Assembly: GCF_001957135.1 (NCBI RefSeq)
Contig: NZ_MPHK01000026.1
Span: 1 to 52,847 of the forward strand
DNA length: 52,847 nt
Origin: Shewanella sp. UCD-KL21
Lineage (GTDB): Bacteria; Pseudomonadota; Gammaproteobacteria; Enterobacterales; Shewanellaceae
Direction: 5' to 3'
The position numbers and the translations under genes are program-made. A model generated the notes under the pieces. The model was not told the DNA's origin. It was given only the letters and a program-made list of their open reading frames with translations, and did not search any database. This document shows, one piece after another, positions 46,017 to 52,847 of the stretch (within the stretch, counting starts at the first letter, position 1; each line of letters starts with the position of its first letter).

Positions 46017-48848
46017 ATGAAAAATGCTAACAACATGACCAAATACAGTCTTCGCTCTTGGGTACTGGTACTTGCGTTAGCGCCAACGGTCATGGTGGGT
46101 ATTCTACTTGGAAGTTACTTCACCATAAACCGTTTTTATGAACTCGAAGAGACCTTAATCAATCAAGGTAGAAGTATTGTCGAGCCTTTGGCCATTGCCA
46201 GCGAGTTCGGACTGGTCACTGAAGACAGAGAAGCCAGCAAACGTTTACTGGCGGCATCGCAATTAAACAACTCAGCCCTTATTCACTCAATTGCTATTTT
46301 TGATGTTGATAATCAACTATTTGTGACATCTCACTACCATAAAGATTTTGAAAGTATGCGCTACAAAGAAGCGCTCAATTCGTTGATTGCCACTCAGTAT
46401 GAAACTATAGATGACACCCTAGTGATCCGGGTGCCAATTATGTCTTACACCGGCGTCAATCAACAATCTAACCCGCAAGTGGTGACCATTTCACCCGCCA
46501 GCGGCCCAAGAAAAATTATCACCAATGCTGAAGGGCAACAAATATTGGGGTATATCTCAATATTACTCAATAAAGAAAATGCCCTACTTGAGCAACATCG
46601 CGCCGCTATTGCCGCATTTGTCATTGTACTAATTGGGGTGCAGCTGAATCTGTTTTTCACCTTCCGTTTGGTTAAACATGTTAACTACCCCATTACTGAA
46701 ATGGTAAGAGTTGTGGCAAAAATTCGTGAAGGTAAGTTAGACACCCGTCTTGATGGGCAATTAATCGGCGAGCTCGACCTACTTAAGCGCGGCATTAATG
46801 CCATGGCCAGTTCATTGTCAGAATATCACGATGAAATGCAGCAAAACATTGACCAAGCGACCTCTGACTTACGGGAAACCCTCGAACAAATTGAAATCCA
46901 AAACGTCGAGCTTGATTTAGCCAAAAAGCGCGCCCTTGAAGCCAGCCGCATTAAATCCGAGTTTTTGGCTAATATGTCCCATGAATTAAGAACCCCATTA
47001 AACGGTGTGATTGGATTTTCTCGGCAGTTAATTAAAACGCCGCTGCACTCAAGTCAGTTAGATTACATAAAAACCATTGAACGAAGCGCCAGTAACTTAC
47101 TGGGGATCATTAATGACATTCTGGATTTCTCCAAATTAGAAGCCGGTAAAATGGTCTTAGAGAAAATGCCATTCGCGCTGCGGGAAACCATTTCTGAAAC
47201 TGTCAGCATTGTGGCCGGCAGCGCCCAAGAAAAAGACATCGAACTGATTATTGATATTGACGATAACGTGCCTGAAAGTGTTAGTGGTGATGCGATGCGG
47301 GTTGCACAAATCATGACTAATCTATTGGGCAATGCGATTAAGTTTACCGATCAAGGTAGCGTTATTTTGAAAATTCATCTTGTGGGCCAAAAAGATGAAA
47401 ATATCACCCTGCGCTGTGAAGTAATTGATACCGGTATTGGTATTGACGAAAGTCAGCAAGAATATCTGTTCCAAGCCTTTGGCCAAGCAGACTCGTCTAT
47501 CTCACGCCGCTTTGGTGGTACCGGTTTAGGCTTAGTGATCACCAAACGTTTGATTAACCAAATGGGCGGCCAAATTGGCTTTACCTCAATTCCAAATCAA
47601 GGCTCAACATTTTGGTTCATGCTGCCATTGGAGTTAAGTCAATTCCATATTGGTGAAGTGCTGCATTTGGACTCTTTACGTAATAAAACCCTGTTGTTAT
47701 TTGAATCAAGAGAACTAAGCCGCGATATGCTCAATCGCCGCTTTGAAGCATGGGGATTACATTTAACCACCGTTGGCCAAATAAGCCATTTAGAGTCGAC
47801 ACTTTCGTCAAGTAAAGTGCATTACGATTACATCCTGCTTAATTGCCATGGCTTTAGTGATCAAGATCAGTTATTAAGCTGTTTAAGCATGGCGCGGGAA
47901 AAGACCTCATGTTTAGTCTTGCTTCATGATTGCATCGAGCAGCAAAAAATATTAAACCAAGCATTAAGGCCTAATAGCGATATTTTACTCAGCACGCCAG
48001 TGAGTGACTACGAGCTGGCTAACCACTTAATTCATCCACCCACTCAAACAGCGCTATTAACCGAGTCACTACCCGCAACTGTGTATGAGCGCAAGAATTT
48101 AAGCGTACTTGCTGTTGATGACAACCTTGCTAACTTAAAGCTAATCGATACCCTGCTGAAAGAGTTGGTGGTTAATGTCATCTCGGTCAATAACGGTGAT
48201 GAAGCCGTGAGCTATGCTCAAAAACAAGCCTTCGATGTTATCTTTATGGACATTCAAATGCCCGGCACTGATGGGGTTACAGCAACCAAACTTATCCGCC
48301 AAGACTCACTTAACCGCAACACGCCTATTATTGCGGTAACAGCCCACGCCATCGCTGAAGAGCGAGAATTAATTTTAGGCAGCGGCATGGACGGTTACCT
48401 GCCAAAACCCATTGATGAAGCGGCATTAAAAGGGGTGATTGATCGCTGGATAAATAAACCTAAATTTACCCACTTTGATATGCATACCCTTAATTGGGAT
48501 CTGTGCTTAGCACAAACCAATCAAAAACCGGATTTAGCATTAGAGATGCTGCAAATGTTAGTGGACTCGCTGCCTGAAAGTGTCAGCAACATAGAAACGG
48601 CATTAAAAAGCAGCAATAGTTCGCTTATGCTGCAAACCGTGCATAAACTTCATGGCGCGAGTTGTTATTGTGGGGTGCCCAACACCCAAAAACTTTGCCA
48701 AGAATTAGAGTCTGCGTTAAAGCACAAAACCAACATCGAAGACTTAGAGCCTGAAATACTTGAGTTACTTGACGAGCTAACTAAGGTAGAATCAGCAGCA
48801 AATCAAGTGATATCACAGTTATCAGCGGATGTTCCCTATGAGCAATAA
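46017..48848 (+). CDS. barA: hybrid sensor histidine kinase BarA
   Basis: 943 residues. A membrane helix (about 15-35), a periplasmic domain, a second helix (about 195-218), HAMP (about 218-275), histidine kinase domain with FLANMSHELRTPLNGV (phosphorylated His), ATPase boxes NLLGNAIKFTDQGSV, DTGIGIDESQQ and GGTGLGL, a degenerate receiver (about 555-665), a real receiver with DIQMPGTDG (Asp) and a C-terminal Hpt domain with VHKLHGASCYCG. It phosphorylates UvrY, which drives the CsrB-type RNAs that titrate CsrA. E. coli BarA begins at the equivalent of Met7 (base 46035), so that is an alternative start. The first ATG overlaps a four-codon leader frame (46006-46020). Confidence 0.95.
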   Translation: MKNANNMTKYSLRSWVLVLALAPTVMVGILLGSYFTINRFYELEETLINQGRSIVEPLAIASEFGLVTEDREASKRLLAASQLNNSALIHSIAIFDVDNQLFVTSHYHKDFESMRYKEALNSLIATQYETIDDTLVIRVPIMSYTGVNQQSNPQVVTISPASGPRKIITNAEGQQILGYISILLNKENALLEQHRAAIAAFVIVLIGVQLNLFFTFRLVKHVNYPITEMVRVVAKIREGKLDTRLDGQLIGELDLLKRGINAMASSLSEYHDEMQQNIDQATSDLRETLEQIEIQNVELDLAKKRALEASRIKSEFLANMSHELRTPLNGVIGFSRQLIKTPLHSSQLDYIKTIERSASNLLGIINDILDFSKLEAGKMVLEKMPFALRETISETVSIVAGSAQEKDIELIIDIDDNVPESVSGDAMRVAQIMTNLLGNAIKFTDQGSVILKIHLVGQKDENITLRCEVIDTGIGIDESQQEYLFQAFGQADSSISRRFGGTGLGLVITKRLINQMGGQIGFTSIPNQGSTFWFMLPLELSQFHIGEVLHLDSLRNKTLLLFESRELSRDMLNRRFEAWGLHLTTVGQISHLESTLSSSKVHYDYILLNCHGFSDQDQLLSCLSMAREKTSCLVLLHDCIEQQKILNQALRPNSDILLSTPVSDYELANHLIHPPTQTALLTESLPATVYERKNLSVLAVDDNLANLKLIDTLLKELVVNVISVNNGDEAVSYAQKQAFDVIFMDIQMPGTDGVTATKLIRQDSLNRNTPIIAVTAHAIAEERELILGSGMDGYLPKPIDEAALKGVIDRWINKPKFTHFDMHTLNWDLCLAQTNQKPDLALEMLQMLVDSLPESVSNIETALKSSNSSLMLQTVHKLHGASCYCGVPNTQKLCQELESALKHKTNIEDLEPEILELLDELTKVESAANQVISQLSADVPYEQ

Positions 48849-49452
48849 ACCCGGTTTTTTTAAGCGTTTAAAAGCGCTGTCATTACCTCAAAAGCAACTT
48901 TTTGCGACAGCGCTATGTCAGCGCATGCTGCCCAATTATGCCCTTTTCTCAGAAGTGTGTGAGTTTGGTGAGCCTAAAGTATTAAGCACAGTATTGGATT
49001 TACTTTGGCAATCTCAATACGATAAAAAGCTTAAGTTTAATTACGATATTCACTTACAGCGTTTAGATGAAAATACCCCTGAGCCTGCAGATTTTGAAGC
49101 CTACGGTGTTTATCCTGCAATGGATGCGGCTGTAGCGTTATCGACTTTACTCGGTGGCATACAGGCTAAAATCGAAGAAGATATTACCAACGTCAGTAAA
49201 TTATCATCAAGTACAGTGGCCAATTATATTGAGGCCATTAGCATTGAAGAACTCGAAGATGTCATGAATGAAGATGTTGTAGAAGAGTTCGTATTTAACC
49301 ACCCTGTGATGCAAGAAGAAAAGCACTTACAAGGAATGTTATTAGATGTGATTGAAGAAACAACAAAAATCACACCTGAATTCATTAAGGAATTACGCAA
49401 AGAAATCATTGATGCTGGCGTGTCTAATATCGGCATCAGTCTGCAGCAATAG
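48838..49452 (+). CDS. yjaG: YjaG family protein (DUF416)
   Basis: 204 residues from the ATG at 48838; an in-frame ATG at 48829 would add three. The reading frame overlaps the end of barA by 11 bases, so the two are probably co-translated. The family pattern is clear: LFATALCQRMLPNYALFSE, VLDLLWQS, the FEAYGVYPAMDAAVALSTLL centre and the end LRKEIIDAGVSNIGISLQQ. All-helical, soluble, no known activity. In E. coli yjaG lies elsewhere (near hupA), so the coupling to barA is a feature of this lineage rather than of the family. Confidence 0.9.
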   Translation: MSNKPGFFKRLKALSLPQKQLFATALCQRMLPNYALFSEVCEFGEPKVLSTVLDLLWQSQYDKKLKFNYDIHLQRLDENTPEPADFEAYGVYPAMDAAVALSTLLGGIQAKIEEDITNVSKLSSSTVANYIEAISIEELEDVMNEDVVEEFVFNHPVMQEEKHLQGMLLDVIEETTKITPEFIKELRKEIIDAGVSNIGISLQQ

Positions 49453-49478
49453 CACTCTTTAAGTATCAATAGTATTCT

Positions 49479-49510
49479 TTAATAAGGGCCTGTCATCATG
49501 CCCTTATTAA
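49479..49510 (+). terminator. stem-loop after yjaG
   Basis: An 11-pair perfect stem TTAATAAGGGC/GCCCTTATTAA with a ten-base loop follows 27 bases after yjaG. There is no T-run after it, so it may only weakly terminate or may protect the 3' end. Confidence 0.5.
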
Positions 49511-49757
49511 AGATACCGCTTACAGATAGCTTTATACTCTAATGCCAACCTGATGGGCAAGATTTACATCCTCCTTGTCGTATCAGATCTATGCAGTTTT
49601 TCTTATCTTCGTTTAATTTAACAGCTTAACTTATTTGAATACCTTGGTTTCATCTCATACCTTACCTTTATCTAATATCTTATTGGCGCCATTAAAGTAA
49701 GATACCCAGCGCCCACGTTATTGATATGTCATTCAAGGCCCTAAAAAGGAATCAAGC
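49511..49757. other. upstream region of the AEC-family carrier
   Basis: About 250 bases without a gene, containing AAGGA seven bases before the TTG start of the next gene. No palindrome of note was seen. Confidence 0.4.
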
Positions 49758-50723
49758 TTGCCAAGTATCCTAACCCCACTTATCGCAGTCTTTGGCATTA
49801 TGGTTATTGGCTTTAGTGTCCAAAAACTTAAATTACTCCCCCAAGATAGTGACTCGGCGCTAAATAAATACGTCTACTATATCGCCTTCCCTGCTATTTT
49901 ATTTATTGCACTGGCCGAAACTGACATTAACAATATTCTGCAATGGGGATTTATATTCGCCTTTGGCCTCGCTATGGCGGGCACATATTGTATTACAGTA
50001 CTTATCTCAACCCTTACAGACAATAAACAGCCCGCGCTAGCTGCAATTAGAGGCCTAAACACCAGTTTTGGTAATACCGCCTTTATTGGAATTCCTTTAA
50101 TGATGAGCTTGTATCCAGATAACAATCAAGCCATTGCCGCCGCAGCCATTGCCAGTCTACTGTCCATTATCATGTTCGCATTTGCACTGGTGAGCATGGA
50201 ACTTGCGGTAAATAAAACCCAACAACGTCATCCTATTATGATTATGCTAAACGCATTAATCACCAACCCCATCGTTATTGGTTGCGCACTCGGGGTATTG
50301 GTATCAGCGCTCAAAATAAGCCTGCCTGACAGTCTCAGCATGATGTTTCGGTTAATCGGCAACACCTCTAGCCCCTGCGCCTTATTTGCCATTGGCATGG
50401 TGTTAGCTAAAGCCATGCATCGCGGCGCAAAAGCTGGGCCTAAAAAGCATAATATCGCCCTTGAAATGACCTTACTCAATAGCCTTAAGCTGATTATTCA
50501 ACCGTTGTTAGCCTATTTTTTATTAAGCTATTTTAAGGTGGAGTCTGAACTAGTTTTTATGGGCGTCATTCTGGCAGCACTGCCGACAGCAGCTAGTGTT
50601 TACTTACTGGCACAGCGTTACCAAATCTACGCCTTATCAAGTGCCAAGTGTATATTAATCAGCACTGCAGCCACCTTTATTAGTTTGCCCATTATTGAAA
50701 AAATCTTAAGCGCCTTGGTTTAA
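49758..50723 (+). CDS. AEC-family transporter (auxin efflux carrier/malonate-type permease)
   Basis: 321 residues, nearly all hydrophobic, with about ten membrane helices in two halves of five, the layout of the AEC family. NTSFGNTAFIGIPLM (about 95-109) is a conserved unwound-helix motif of the family, repeated as AALPTAASVYLLAQRY in the second half. Bacterial members export or import organic acids such as malate or malonate; the substrate here is unknown. The start is TTG: AAGGA stands seven bases upstream and there is no nearby in-frame ATG. Single gene. Confidence 0.88.
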   Translation: MPSILTPLIAVFGIMVIGFSVQKLKLLPQDSDSALNKYVYYIAFPAILFIALAETDINNILQWGFIFAFGLAMAGTYCITVLISTLTDNKQPALAAIRGLNTSFGNTAFIGIPLMMSLYPDNNQAIAAAAIASLLSIIMFAFALVSMELAVNKTQQRHPIMIMLNALITNPIVIGCALGVLVSALKISLPDSLSMMFRLIGNTSSPCALFAIGMVLAKAMHRGAKAGPKKHNIALEMTLLNSLKLIIQPLLAYFLLSYFKVESELVFMGVILAALPTAASVYLLAQRYQIYALSSAKCILISTAATFISLPIIEKILSALV

Positions 50724-50749
50724 TCCTCGTATAAAAAATCAGCACCATT

Positions 50750-50778
50750 TTGTTACACAGTACTTTACTGTATATAAA
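50750..50778 (+). promoter_or_regulatory. promoter of recN
   Basis: TTGTTA, a 17-base spacer and TATAAA. The -10 lies inside the first LexA box, so repressor and polymerase compete. Confidence 0.7.
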
Positions 50779-50783
50779 AACAG
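50768..50783 (+). promoter_or_regulatory. LexA box 1 upstream of recN
   Basis: CTGT-ATATAAAA-ACAG, a perfect match to CTGT-N8-ACAG with AT-rich core, covering the -10. Confidence 0.9.
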
Positions 50784-50789
50784 TGTAGA

Positions 50790-50805
50790 CTGTATGCAGA
50801 TACAG
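50790..50805 (+). promoter_or_regulatory. LexA box 2 upstream of recN
   Basis: CTGT-ATGCAGAT-ACAG, 22 bases (two helical turns) from box 1 start to start, allowing cooperative binding of two LexA dimers on one face of the DNA. Confidence 0.88.
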
Positions 50806-50837
50806 TGGTTTGATGGTTATTCACACAAGGATTGATT

Positions 50838-52496
50838 ATGCTGTGCCAATTAAGCATTAATAATTTCGCAATTGTACGTTTTCTTGAACTCGATTTTAAA
50901 GCCGGCATGACCAGCATTACTGGCGAGACGGGTGCGGGGAAATCCATTGCAATTGATGCCCTAGGCTTATGCCTTGGTAATCGCTCAGATGCCAATAGCG
51001 TAAGACCTGGCGCCACCAAAGCCGAAGTGAGTGCCCGCTTTAGCTTAGATGACGTGCCATTTGCTAAGCGCTGGCTAGAGGATAATGACCTTGATGTCGA
51101 AGACGAATGTATCTTAAGAAGAACCATTAATGCTGATGGCCGCTCACGTGCCTATATAAATGGCAATCCAGTTCCGTTAGCCCAGCTTAAATCTCTAGGG
51201 CAATTATTTGTCGGCATTCACGGTCAACACGCGCATCATGCGATGTTAAAAAGCGAACATCAACTTACCCTTCTTGATAGCTACGCCAACCATAAATTAT
51301 TGCTTGATGGGGTTAGTAAAAGCTACCAACGCTGTAAGTTAATCGAAAATGAACTGAAACAATTACAACACAATCAACAAGAGCGCATCGCCAGAAAACA
51401 GCTAGTGCAATATCAAGTTGAAGAGCTTGATGAGTTTGATCTTAAAGCCGGTGAATTTATTGAGATTGAGCAAGAGCATAAACGCCTTGCTAACGGCACA
51501 GAGTTAATTGAAACCTGCCAATCCAGCCTGCAATTACTGTGTGATGACGACGAAGCAAATATTGAATCCTTACTTAACCGAGTCGTGGGCTTAGCTGAAA
51601 ACCTAACTGAGTTTGACCCACAGCTAAGTAATATTGCTCAAATGCTCAATGAAGCGTTAATTCAAGTGCAGGAAAGCAGCAGCGAAGTTCAGGACTATTT
51701 AAGCCGAATAGAACTCGATCCTGAACACTTTGCTTACCTTGAGCAGCGCATTTCAAAGGCGATGCAATTATCAAGAAAACACCATGTGAGCTCTGAGCAA
51801 CTGTTTGAGCATCACCAAGCTTTAAAAGCTGAACTTAACGAGCTTAATAACGATGCCACAAGGCTTGATGAAATTCAGCTGCAAGTAGATGAAAGCAAAA
51901 AAGCTTACGTAGTTAGCGCCCAAAAACTCAGCCATAGCCGTAACCGCTATGCTAAAGAGCTTAATAAGTTAGTCACCCAATCGATTCAAGAGTTAAATAT
52001 GCCCAAAGGCAAATTCTGCATTGAGGTAAATTTTAACCCAGAACTACAATCAGTTTCTGGTTGTGATCAAGTTGAATTCTTGGTCACCACCAACCCTGGT
52101 CAACCAATGCAGCCCATTGCCAAAGTGGCTTCTGGTGGCGAATTGTCACGTATTGGGCTTGGTATTCAGGTTATTACCGCCAAAAAGGTATCAACCCCAA
52201 CCTTGATATTTGATGAAGTGGATGTGGGAATCTCAGGGCCAACGGCAGCGGTTGTTGGGCGTATGCTTCGCAGCTTAGGTCAATCAACTCAGGTGCTCTG
52301 TGTGACGCATTTACCGCAAGTTGCAGGAAATGGACATCAACATATGTTGGTGAACAAGTTCACTAAGGCTGGCGGCACTGAGACGAACATGAAGTCATTA
52401 GATAAACAACAGCGAGTCAATGAGCTAGCAAGACTGCTGGCGGGTGATGTGATAACTGAAAATACCTTAGCGAATGCCAGAGAGCTATTGCAATAA
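50838..52496 (+). CDS. recN: DNA repair protein RecN (SMC-like)
   Basis: 552 residues from the ATG at 50838. A TTG two codons earlier is in frame but the AAGG site suits the ATG. SMC-type ATPase for double-strand-break repair; it binds DNA ends and bridges them with RecA. Walker A ITGETGAGKSIAID (about 28-41) lies at the N-terminus; two long coiled-coil arms occupy about 150-380; the signature VASGGELSRIGLGIQV, Walker B PTLIFDEVDVGISG and VTHLPQVA close the C-terminal half. Strongly LexA-regulated, as in E. coli, where it is among the most SOS-induced genes. Confidence 0.97.
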   Translation: MLCQLSINNFAIVRFLELDFKAGMTSITGETGAGKSIAIDALGLCLGNRSDANSVRPGATKAEVSARFSLDDVPFAKRWLEDNDLDVEDECILRRTINADGRSRAYINGNPVPLAQLKSLGQLFVGIHGQHAHHAMLKSEHQLTLLDSYANHKLLLDGVSKSYQRCKLIENELKQLQHNQQERIARKQLVQYQVEELDEFDLKAGEFIEIEQEHKRLANGTELIETCQSSLQLLCDDDEANIESLLNRVVGLAENLTEFDPQLSNIAQMLNEALIQVQESSSEVQDYLSRIELDPEHFAYLEQRISKAMQLSRKHHVSSEQLFEHHQALKAELNELNNDATRLDEIQLQVDESKKAYVVSAQKLSHSRNRYAKELNKLVTQSIQELNMPKGKFCIEVNFNPELQSVSGCDQVEFLVTTNPGQPMQPIAKVASGGELSRIGLGIQVITAKKVSTPTLIFDEVDVGISGPTAAVVGRMLRSLGQSTQVLCVTHLPQVAGNGHQHMLVNKFTKAGGTETNMKSLDKQQRVNELARLLAGDVITENTLANARELLQ

Positions 52497-52514
52497 TCTT
52501 GCAGCTTTAAGCAG

Positions 52515-52556
52515 CATCCATTAAAAATCATCCATTAATAATCGCCCATTAAAATG
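52515..52556. repeat. 14-bp tandem repeat, three degenerate units
   Basis: CATCCATTAAAAAT, CATCCATTAATAAT and CGCCCATTAAAATG follow head to tail 18 bases after recN. Confidence 0.7.
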
Positions 52557-52566
52557 TATGGTCCGC

Positions 52567-52601
52567 CTCGTTATTGCAAATGATATTTTCGATAACGAGG
52601 T
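52567..52601. other. long-loop inverted repeat between recN and the IS remnant
   Basis: CCTCGTTAT and ATAACGAGG, nine perfect pairs, flank a 17-base loop. There is no T-run, so it is unlikely to be a recN terminator. It may mark the end of the right-hand IS or the site the IS entered. Confidence 0.4.
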
Positions 52602-52603
52602 TG

Positions 52604-52847
52604 GTTTGCGCTAATGTATTCGGAGTCTTCATTAGGTGCTTACCACCCGCTCCACGATGAGTTCCGCGCTAGATTGTCCTCAAAAAGCCAAAAGCATACT
52701 GCGTTGCTGTTTTTATTGTCAGGTCTTCAATCTAGTGGTCTGACCGTTCTGTCATCTTCTCTATCATCTGCAAACTCGGGTTAAACTCTAATTTCAAATG
52801 CTCGCTTGGTCGATAACACCGACCACGCTATTCGTACCAATTTATTC
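52604..52847 (-). mobile_element. end of a probable IS110/IS1111-family element
   Basis: The minus strand carries the last codons of a transposase and about 175 bases of non-coding DNA behind it before the inverted repeat at 52567-52601. The left boundary is a guess, because these elements lack ordinary terminal repeats. The non-coding side of IS1111-group elements normally encodes the guide RNA. Confidence 0.4.
52781..52846 (-). CDS. probable IS110/IS1111-family transposase, last 21 residues
   Basis: Entering from the right edge, the frame NKLVRIAWSVLSTKRAFEIR runs to a TAA at 52781. An N-K-x-x-R-x-A-W tail of this kind is typical of the C-terminal end of IS110/IS1111 transposases (often ANKxARxxWA). 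Too little is visible for certainty; the catalytic domain lies outside the window. Confidence 0.55.
   Translation of the reverse strand, partial: NKLVRIAWSVLSTKRAFEIRV

Overview
The window comes from a gammaproteobacterial chromosome, almost certainly Shewanella. The protein sequences (MutS, RpoS, BarA, NlpD) and the gene order ftsB-ispD-ispF-truD-surE-pcm-nlpD-rpoS, eno-pyrG-mazG-relA, rlmD/barA and recA-alaS-csrA-tRNA(Ser/Arg) are those of the Shewanella/Vibrio/enteric lineage. No phage, plasmid or CRISPR signature was seen. Mobile DNA is confined to the two edges: the end of an IS4-type element on the left, and the transposase tail of a probable IS110/IS1111-type element on the right.

Left third (1-21.9 kb). 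After the IS4 end comes a YfbK-like protein that has lost its von Willebrand A domain and whose last codons lie inside the IS end. Then follow purEK; a chemoreceptor-like protein with no periplasmic sensor domain; an SLT-type lipoprotein; gshA coupled to a small lipoprotein; a large M16 protease lipoprotein; yqaA; and a dicarboxylate/amino acid symporter. A minus-strand nitrate-type ABC transporter operon (binding protein, permease, ATPase, outer-membrane porin) starts behind a leader hairpin that looks like an attenuator. The sodium-pumping oxaloacetate decarboxylase operon oadGAB lies next to it.

Middle (21.9-32.6 kb). A roughly 760-base gene-free stretch precedes seven tRNA genes, five identical tRNA-Arg(ACG) and two identical tRNA-Ser(GCU), transcribed away from csrA. 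Then come csrA, alaS, recA with a LexA-controlled promoter laid out like the E. coli one, mutS and rpoS. lysC (between csrA and alaS) and recX (between alaS and recA), present at these spots in relatives, are both absent here.

Right third (32.6-52.8 kb). Stress, envelope and metabolic housekeeping genes run on the minus strand from rlmD through relA, mazG, pyrG, eno, ftsB, ispDF, truD, surE, pcm and nlpD to rpoS. barA, yjaG, an AEC-family carrier and recN (with two LexA boxes) run on the plus strand.

Most of the window is ordinary conserved core. The points that stand out are the VWA-less YfbK relative with an IS-derived tail, the attenuator-like nitrate-operon leader, four unrelated short tandem-repeat tracts, the missing lysC and recX, and the non-coding end of the right-hand IS, where an IS1111-type guide RNA would be expected. 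I found no convincing wholly new multi-gene system.
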